The notes under the pieces: model-generated
Told to the model about the DNA's origin: nothing
Database searches by the model: none
The model's input: the letters and a program-made list of their open reading frames with translations, nothing else
Shown here: one piece after another, positions 57,279 through 64,000 of the stretch
How the letters are laid out: each line of letters opens with the position of its first letter
Position numbering within the stretch: position 1 is the first letter of the stretch
Made by a program: the position numbers and the translations under genes
Assembly: GCA_001510575.1 (NCBI GenBank)
Contig: LNGK01000003.1
Coordinates: 583,315 to 647,314 of the forward strand
Source of the DNA: Knoxdaviesia capensis
Taxonomy: Eukaryota; Ascomycota; Sordariomycetes; Microascales; Gondwanamycetaceae
Direction: 5' to 3'
DNA length: 64,000 bases

Positions 57279-57938
57279 GATGTCTGGCTGGATTGCGGGG
57301 GTTGTTGTCTGTAGGTGTACGTCCGTCCCTATGTGGTATGTGTAGGTTGGTGGGTTGGGTGTTTGGTGGGAGGAAAGCAGACACAACGCCGAAATATACG
57401 CGACGCGATGCCATCAAGGTTCTGAACTGGTGCGGGTGCCGGGGTTTATCCGGCCACCACATATATAAGTTGGGATTGTTCGTTTCTGTGTCCTCTTGCG
57501 TTTTTTCTTTTCCTTCTTTTCTCTTTTTTCTCGATGATTTATTTCTTTTTGGCTGGATCTGTATATCACACAGTTTTAATTTTATTTTCTCGTGTCTTCG
57601 TTTTATCCTTGCAGGTGGTGTTTTCTGCTCATCCTCACTAAATTGTTCGCACAGGCTAATACATCGGAACATCTTGTTTACTAGGACTAGACTTTCTCTA
57701 TGTTCTCTATCTTCTAGGTCAACTACGAGTTCGTCACCTCTATAAACACTCTATAAGTGAACCCCCGTTGTTCCTGGCCCAGCATGCGGACGGTGCGATG
57801 CATCCACCCGGCAAGCCAACAAGACACACCCACCGGTACAAGACCCATTCTATCAACAGACCACATGCAATTCCCCACCCCTGAACCCCTAAACCTTCGC
57901 TAGAGCAAACGACAACAACAACAACAAACGACCCTCGC
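57279..57938. other. NSL1 upstream region and mutase 3' flank
   Basis: T-rich on the plus strand; no gene seen. Confidence 0.5.
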
Positions 57939-60218
57939 TTAAGCCTTGGTCAGCAGGTTGGTGCCGGTCATCTCGGCAGGCTGCGGAAGACCCATGGCCG
58001 CCAGCACGGTCGGCGCAACATCGCCGAGCACGCCGCCGTCCTTCTTCAGACTCCAGCCGGCGGGCGCGTTGGCCATGATGAACGGCACCTTGTTGGTGGT
58101 GTGCGAGGTCTTGGGGTTGCCGTCGGCAAACTTCATCTCCTCGGCGTTGCCGTGGTCGGCCGTGATGAAGAGCACGTAGCCGTCCTTCTTGCACGCCTCG
58201 AAGATCTTGCCAATGGCCTTGTCGGTGGCCGCCACGCCGACAATGGCCGCCTCGTACACGCCGGTGTGGCCGACCATGTCGGGCGGCGCAAAGTTGTTCA
58301 TGACGAACGGGAACACGCCCTCGCCCAGGCGCTTGACCACCTGGTCGGCCACGCCATCGGCGCTCATCTCCGGCGCTTGGTCGTACGTGGCCACCGCCTT
58401 GTTGGACGGCACCAGGTCCTGCGACTGGTCGCGCTCCTCCAGCGGGAACACCTTCTCCACGCCGCCGTTGAAGAAGAAGGTCACGTGGGCATACTTCTCC
58501 GTCTCGGCAATGTGCACCTGCCTGACGCCCTCCTTGCCCAGCCATTCGGCCAGCACGTTGCCCATGCGCTGCGGCTCAAAGGCCACCTCGTACGGGTAGT
58601 CGGCCTTATACTGGGTCATGGTGACCAGCCGCGACATGGCCGGGAACGGGAAGTTGGGGAGCGGCGAGCGGTCGAAGCCGCCGAGAACCTGCGTGATCTG
58701 GCGGACCCGGTCGGACCGGTAGTTGAAGAAGAACACGGTGTCGCCGTCTGTGAGTGAGTGAGAGGGGCAGCAGCAACTGTCAGCCGGTGATGTCTTTGAC
58801 TAATAGTTCGGGCAAGAAGGTTGGAAGGATACGGAAGCCAAGCCATGCGATGTTCACGCAGCCGAGGGGGAGGTATATCATCGCTATGCGGTGAGAGAAA
58901 GGCAGAAAGATATGAATTAGTGAGTCACTCACCCTTGATACGCGCCTCAGCACCGCCGAAAATGATCGGCTCCAGGAACTCGTCACGGTCCTTGTCGCCG
59001 CCGAGCGCATAGTGGTCACGGATAGCCTTGACCGGGTCGTCGCTAGTCTCGCCCTCACCAAGGATCATTCCCTTGAGAGCAAGCTCGACGCGCTCCCAGC
59101 GCTTGTCACGGTCCATGGCGTAGTAGCGGCCCACCACGGTGGCAATCTCGCCAATGCCCAGCTCCTTGGTCTTGGCTACAAGCTCCTCCATGTATCCGGC
59201 GCCCGACTTGGGGTCGGTGTCACGGCCGTCGCCGAAGAAGTGGATGAACACGCGCGGCACGCCGGCGGCCTTGGCGGCCTCGAGCAGGGCGTACAGGTGG
59301 GTCTGCTTGGAGTGGACACCGCCGTGCGACACCAGGCCGCACAGGTGCAGGCGGCCGTTGCCGTCCTTGGCGGCCTGGAGGGTCTCGGCGATGACGGGGT
59401 TCTTGGCGAAGGTACCGGTCTTGACGGCCAGGTCGATGCGCACAACGTCCTGCCACACGACACGGCCGGCGCCGATGTTCAGGTGGCCGACTTCGGAGTT
59501 GCCCATGAGGCCCTCGGGCAGGCCGACGGCCAGCGACGAGGCTTCGAGCTCGGTGTAGCCGGTGGCGCTCTTGGCGAAGGCGTCCATCACGGGGGTGTCG
59601 GCGGCGGCAATGGCGTCGCCGTTCTTGGGCGACTCGGGGCCGGCAATGCCCCAGCCATCAATCACGACTGTAGGACCAGACCACCAGGTACATTAGCCAT
59701 GCAAGCTCGAGGTAACAGAGGATGTAGCAGAAGAAGAGAATGTAGTCGATGGGGGACGAGGGGGACGCAGGAGCAGGCTCGGAGTCCGGTGGCGGAAGAG
59801 CAGTAGTGGCGGTGGCGGCGGCGGCGGCGGCAGTGGTGGTGGTAGTTGTGGCTGGAGCTTCGGCCGGAGGTGGTGGGGGAAGCGGACGGTTGAGGAAGTC
59901 CGGCGAGGCGGTGGCTGGTAGTGGTGGTTGTCGTAGTGTTGATGTTGGTGTTGGTGTTGTTGCAGAGGGAAAGCGGCGACGGGCCGTGGATGTGCTGTGG
60001 CCATGGATCTGGAGAGACGATGCCGCCGAGTCCGGCTGAAGCTCAGGCCGAGGCCGCTCATCGGACTGTCCGGGTGCTGCCTGGTGCCGGTGATGCGCGG
60101 GGTCCGCAATCGACACATTCTCTGGGATGGCGGAAGCTGGTTGAAGTGGAGGTGAAGAAGGAACTGGAGCAGGGGAAGCAGACGTACTCAGGCAGGCTTT
60201 ATGGTCAACAGTGGCCAT
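57939..60218 (-). CDS. 2,3-bisphosphoglycerate-independent phosphoglycerate mutase
   Basis: Exons 60218-60188, 59667-58933 and 58747-57939 encode 524 residues, the family length. It interconverts 3- and 2-phosphoglycerate in cytosolic glycolysis through a phosphoserine. Exon joining gives HKACLIVIDGWGI, with the metal-binding Asp; MGNSEVGHLNIGAG carries the catalytic Ser; GGVHSKQTHLYALLE, FFGDGRDTDPKSG and VGRYYAMDRDKRWERV are the transferase-domain motifs; RIKDGDTVFFFNYRSDR spans intron 2 and ITADHGNAEEM holds metal ligands. Filamentous ascomycetes typically use this enzyme, while budding yeast uses the cofactor-dependent one. Intron 1 is 520 nt and entirely open in frame with exon 1 (see findings). 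Intron 2 is 185 nt. Confidence 0.96.
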
Positions 60219-61225
60219 GGTGGGCAAAGATTGGAGAGAGATAGAGGTGTGTGGTGGTTCTGGATATCTGGTCAGTTGGGGTCCAAGGGTCCTGACGGAG
60301 GGGAAACCGAAGCTTACAGGTAAGTTTCAAAGCTGCAAGAGAAATCAAGAATGAGAGATTATTTTGATACTGTTGTATTGGGAGGAAGTAAAGAGATAAA
60401 AATAAAATAAAAATCAGAGCCAACAAATGTCGCGTTGAGAAAGTGGGATGTCTACTTTATATGTACCAACTACATACGTATATGTACGTACATGCAGCCA
60501 GCCTTAGAAGAGGGAAAGTTTTATGTATATAGCGGGGTGCGAAAAAAACGTGCATCAGAGCTCTGGAAAAAAGCGCGCGTTCCTTCCAATGGCGCGACAT
60601 TTACAGCAGCAAGAGAAAGACCCCGCCAATTGCATGCACGGGGTGTATTTTTTATCACAGGCTGGTGTCAATTTCTCACGACGGAAACACCACCCCAACG
60701 TATGCGGATTCTGGGTGTTGAGATTGGTCTCGTATTTGGTGAAAAGCACCTGTTTTTAGCACGAGGGGGGTTTTTTTTTTTTGTTTTTTTTTTTGTTTTT
60801 TTTTTTTCTGTATCTAGCTTCTTACTATCGTTTACGACGCTGATCCAAGAGGAGGAGCTTTGCAACATTGCCATTAGCATCATTTATCATCACCCCACTG
60901 AAGCTTTGACTGGATAAAGGCAGGCTTGGGCAAAAAGTAATGGCGGGGCTGGTGCTGCTTGGTGCGTCAGCAGCTGGCGGCAGCTGGCCACCATGGCAGG
61001 CGAAGGCTAACCCGATTGCAACCCTAATCTGGGGTCCTCTTGTATGGTTTTTGATTTTTTCGAGCTCCAACGCATTCTGCGTTTTTCTCCTGTCTTTCCC
61101 TCTTTCTGCTATCAAAGTTCCCCACGACATACTTCTGCCGCCTGTCGACGCCGATAGATCTCATCATATCTACCTATCCAACATTCTTTACCAGCCATTC
61201 CCGTTTCCCTCCCAATCCGTCCCCA
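60219..61225. promoter_or_regulatory. divergent promoter region, mutase and MED9
   Basis: Contains a long T/G homopolymer block (60766-60807), a telobox AACCCTAA (61020-61027) about 200 bp before MED9, and no gene. Confidence 0.5.
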
Positions 61226-61666
61226 ATGCCGTCTTCCGCGCCAGCCGCCGCGAGTCCGGCGTCCACGCAAAACCCGCTCGCCCTCCCCCCGGCCCTCTCG
61301 CCCGATTCACTCGACACCGTCAGCGATCTCCTGGTGACACTCACACGGCTGCGGACGACGCTGATACAGACGGGAGCTGCGGGGTCCGGTGGCCCGGGCG
61401 GAGTCGGCATGGCTGCGCCGAGTCCCGCGGCCGGAGGCGGGCCCAGCGGCTCGACGGCGGCCGTGAAGGACTTCGTGGCTGCTACCGACAGCCTTAAGCA
61501 TAAGCTGCAGAAGGCGCGTGCCCAGGTCAAGGCACTGCCGGATATGCCGCGGCTGGCAAGCGAGCAGCAGGCCGACATTGACGCGCTGGAGGTGCGATTG
61601 CGGCGCCAGCGCGAGGTGTTGGAGGCGCTGAAGCTGACCGGCGCCAAGTTTGTGGCTGGGGAGTGA
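61226..61666 (+). CDS. MED9: Mediator complex subunit 9 (Cse2/Med9)
   Basis: A single exon of 146 residues. Med9 is a middle-module Mediator subunit that bridges activators and RNA polymerase II. The Med9 pattern is LSPDSLDTVSDLLVTLTRLR, a Gly/Ala linker, then VKDFVAATDSLKHKLQKARA, ALPDM and a final coiled coil IDALEVRLRRQREVLEALKL. The start gives a short disordered Ala/Pro leader. It converges with the tubulin cofactor C gene with only 84 bp between stops, so their 3' UTRs probably overlap. Confidence 0.88.
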   Translation: MPSSAPAAASPASTQNPLALPPALSPDSLDTVSDLLVTLTRLRTTLIQTGAAGSGGPGGVGMAAPSPAAGGGPSGSTAAVKDFVAATDSLKHKLQKARAQVKALPDMPRLASEQQADIDALEVRLRRQREVLEALKLTGAKFVAGE

Positions 61667-61750
61667 CCACCGGTGGCATACACATCCTCATTGCGTGATT
61701 GGAGCATAGTTCCCCCTAGGGTTTATTTTCTAGTCTAGAATCGTTTCATT

Positions 61751-63129
61751 TCATCCTTCAGCTTCCACTCCACCTGCTACACCGACCGCCTTGCAAATCC
61801 CCCCGATATCGCCTGCCTTTGCTGCACCAGACACTATTGACAGCCATACATCCTCACCAACTCTGTCCTCCTCGGGCAGAACCTTCCAATTCGGGCTTGC
61901 ATCGGCCTTCAGCCACTTGAAATCATCTACGCGGTCCCACTGGTTCTCGCTGGCCTGCGATCTGGCCCCGACATAGAACGCCGGCGCCGGGGCAAACCGC
62001 ATGCCGGAGCAGTCCTCGATGATGGGGTGGCTGGCGCAGTGCAGGTAGATGTCGACGTTGCGGCACTCGTGGATGCGCACCTGGCGCGCCACAATGACGA
62101 AAACGCACCCGACCGCCCCCGTCAGGTGCACCGAGCCGTCCACGTCGCCGACCACCACCAGGCTGTGCTGCACGCCCTTGATCGCGACGCCGGCAAACGG
62201 CGTGCCCGACCGGCCGGCGCCCGACAGATCGACCACGCACGACGCCAGGGCCGTCAGCCGGGCGGACCCCGCCGAGGGGCGCGGGGTGGTGGGCAGGATG
62301 ATGTGGCGGTGGGTTTGGCTAGAGATGACCACATCGCGCACCGAGGCGAAGCTGGGCCGCCGCACCGGCGTGCCGTCGGCCGTGGGCGCGGCGATCTCGC
62401 CGTTGTAGTCCCGGGCGGGGCCCTCTGCCGCGGCAGATCCGGGGGACGATGTATCACGCGGCGCGGTGGTGGCGCTGCTGGTGGACCCGAGGAGCCGGCG
62501 GGGGTCGTCTTTGGCGGCGCCGATGGGGGCTTTTGCGGCGCGCGGTTTGAACTGGAAGCGGGTTTTGGGAGCGAATTTGGCCTCGGCGGCCTCTAGCTTT
62601 GTCGATAGAGATTTCAACGACTGGNNGGGGGGGGGGGGGGGGGGAAACTGTTAGTTTTGAAGGTAGTCGTCCCGGGAGCAGCACACATAACTGGGATAGT
62701 TAACCCGTCCCTCCAACAACAACAAAAAAACGAACGTGAACATGCATGGCAAGACTCAGGTGAACTCACTTCCGTGTAGATGCGCTGGTCGTACGCGGGC
62801 AGGCCGGCCGAAGCATCGGCGAGGTCCTTGGTGCGCGCCGAGAGCAACGCGCGGACGTCGGCGGCGGCGGTTTTGCGCTCGTCGGGGGTGGCGTGCGCCA
62901 GGGCCGCGACGCCGGCGATGCGCGATTCCAGGTCTGGATTGAATTTTTTTTTAGGGGGGTTTCTGCTAGTGAGGTACGGATGGAGTAACTGGCTCTGTTT
63001 TGTGTCTTTGGCTTTGTGTGTGTTTGCTTTTCGTTGTCTGTTGGTGTTGTGGATAGATAAACCAGTCGGAAGACACTTACCTGCCACCGAGTCCTGGAAA
63101 ACACGGGCAAACGGTTGAGATTCGTCCAT
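61751..63129 (-). CDS. TBCC: tubulin-folding cofactor C (TBCC)
   Basis: Exons 63129-63081, 62933-62770 and 62620-61751 encode 360 residues. TBCC stimulates GTP hydrolysis by beta-tubulin in the cofactor D/E complex and so releases native tubulin dimers. The N-terminal ~85 residues are helical (spectrin-like in the family), a basic Ala-rich linker follows, and the C-CAP beta-helix runs from about 165: GSVHLTGAVGCVFVIVARQV then RIHECRNVDIYLHCASHPII, EDCSGMRFAPAP. The Q-x-R-x-H arginine-finger motif (QVRIH) is intact, so GAP activity is expected. The final intron ends in a long C tract (minus strand) containing two unresolved bases, 62625-62626, immediately before the acceptor. Confidence 0.9.
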
Positions 63130-63741
63130 TTTGTCCTATGCTATACTGTCACGTAATGAGGTACCGATATACACGAGTTGTGTTGAGCACGAGGTAAGGT
63201 CATTTGATGCGGGAGTTGATGATGTTTTGGGGGATAACTGTTGCTGGCCGGCGTTTAGGCGGCAGAATTTCAACATGTTCTAGAAGGTCGCGGTTATTGT
63301 TCTCTAAGGATTGGCTCGTAGCGGGGACATTTTTTTTATTTTAATTTTTTGGTCGGTGCCCATCAGGCGGCGCTTCCCGTCTAACACGCAGAGCTGCATG
63401 ACCATCACCGGACTTCTCCAATTGCGCACCCACAACGAATCAAAACTGAAGGGGACCGTCTGTATATATATTAGGTTTCGCTGATTACATGAGAAGACAT
63501 TATTACCACCTCCCCCACCAAGACACAATATAAATCCTCTATAAACTCCGGCTACCGAGAAAAGAAAAACAAATGATGAATTCTGCGTAATGGATAATTA
63601 ATTGGGGGGAGGAGCCACCACATGACGTCGTTACCGAGGTATGAGAAGAAGAGTAAAAACAAGCAAATAAACAAAGAAATGGAGGCAGACGGAAAATGGC
63701 CATGTCCTCCGGGTGGCGGGCGACCCGAAAAAAAGCGGGGT
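63130..63741. other. intergenic, no gene seen
   Basis: TBCC upstream region and 3' flank of the next gene. No coding signal. Confidence 0.5.
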
Positions 63742-64000
63742 CTACTTCCGGTACAAGCCCCGCGAATGAGCAGCCGGTCTCCGCCCTCCCGAGGCACCAC
63801 GACCCGGAGGAACCGACACGGGCGGCACTGTGCCGTTGCGAGCCATCCACGGCCGCTGCGGGGGCAGCGGGGTGTTGAGCGTGCGCCACATCTCCCACAC
63901 ACCGGCGCGGCGCGCCGGCAGCATGCTGTACTGCAGACTGTACAGGTTCTTGCGGTCAATAGGCGGCACGAACCGGCCAGTCAGCAGACACAGCAGCACA
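63742..64000 (-). CDS. 3' end of an unidentified gene, cut by the window edge
   Basis: About 85 C-terminal residues are in window and open to the edge. A hydrophobic start LLCLLTGRFVPP precedes IDRKNLYSLQYSMLPARRAG and a Trp/Pro-rich stretch (VWEMWRTLNTPLPPQRPWM), then a Gly/Arg/Pro tail and TAG. GC-rich third positions match neighbouring genes, supporting coding. A membrane helix could end at the left side. I do not recognise the family. Confidence 0.6.
   Translation of the reverse strand, partial: VLLCLLTGRFVPPIDRKNLYSLQYSMLPARRAGVWEMWRTLNTPLPPQRPWMARNGTVPPVSVPPGRGASGGRRPAAHSRGLYRK

Noticed and set aside
1..64000. search for transposons, RIP-degraded AT-rich blocks, CRISPR arrays and secondary-metabolite clusters
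   Set aside because: No transposase or reverse transcriptase frame, no terminal repeats, no long AT-rich blocks, no regular repeat-spacer pattern and no synthase genes were seen.

Overview
The window is nuclear DNA of a filamentous ascomycete, most likely a Sordariomycete. The nuclear ATP synthase subunit 9 resembles the Neurospora su9 type. Introns are short and many, with GT..AG ends and CTAAC-like branch sites. Coding sequence is strongly GC-rich at third positions, pyrimidine-rich leaders precede several genes, and tRNA genes are dispersed and intron-bearing. There are no bacterial-style operons, no intact transposon, no CRISPR array and no secondary-metabolite cluster. The species cannot be read from the sequence.

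Layout. 0-14.5 kb: ATP9 (+), a membrane-associated alpha/beta-hydrolase-fold protein (-), a RINT1/Tip20 vesicle tether (+) and a Ymc1-type mitochondrial carrier (-). 15.2-15.6 kb: two tandem tRNA-Arg(CCG) genes with identical exons but different introns. 16-24 kb: COG3 (-) and FMP25 (+), diverging from a 3.6-kb spacer that holds two telobox dyads and a Pol III-like element. 25.7-36.6 kb is more accessory: an eight-exon CorA-like protein (-), a protein tyrosine phosphatase (+) and a broken flavin monooxygenase next to half of a Zn2Cys6 motif. 36.6-41.3 kb has no supported gene. 41.3-64 kb: folliculin/LST7 (+), RPT3 (-), a small four-exon conserved-looking gene (+), prefoldin subunit 3 (+), SEC14 (+), kinetochore NSL1/MIS14 (-), cofactor-independent phosphoglycerate mutase (-), MED9 (+), tubulin cofactor C (-) and the 3' end of an unidentified gene (-).

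Functionally this is a housekeeping block: mitochondrial energy (ATP9, FMP25, carrier), Golgi/ER tethering and lipid signalling (RINT1, COG3, SEC14), nutrient signalling (LST7), proteostasis (RPT3, prefoldin, tubulin cofactor C), glycolysis, transcription and chromosome segregation. I see no new multi-gene system. The most interesting signals are gene-structural: a 1.92-kb intron after only four codons of LST7, with a uORF whose stop overlaps the start; a 520-nt phosphoglycerate mutase intron that is wholly open in frame and would give a protein with a hydrophobic tail; a 933-nt ATP9 intron and a 6-nt terminal ATP9 exon; telobox dyads of identical geometry; and a chimeric pseudogene. All exon models are built by eye from splice signals and frame continuity, with no transcript data.
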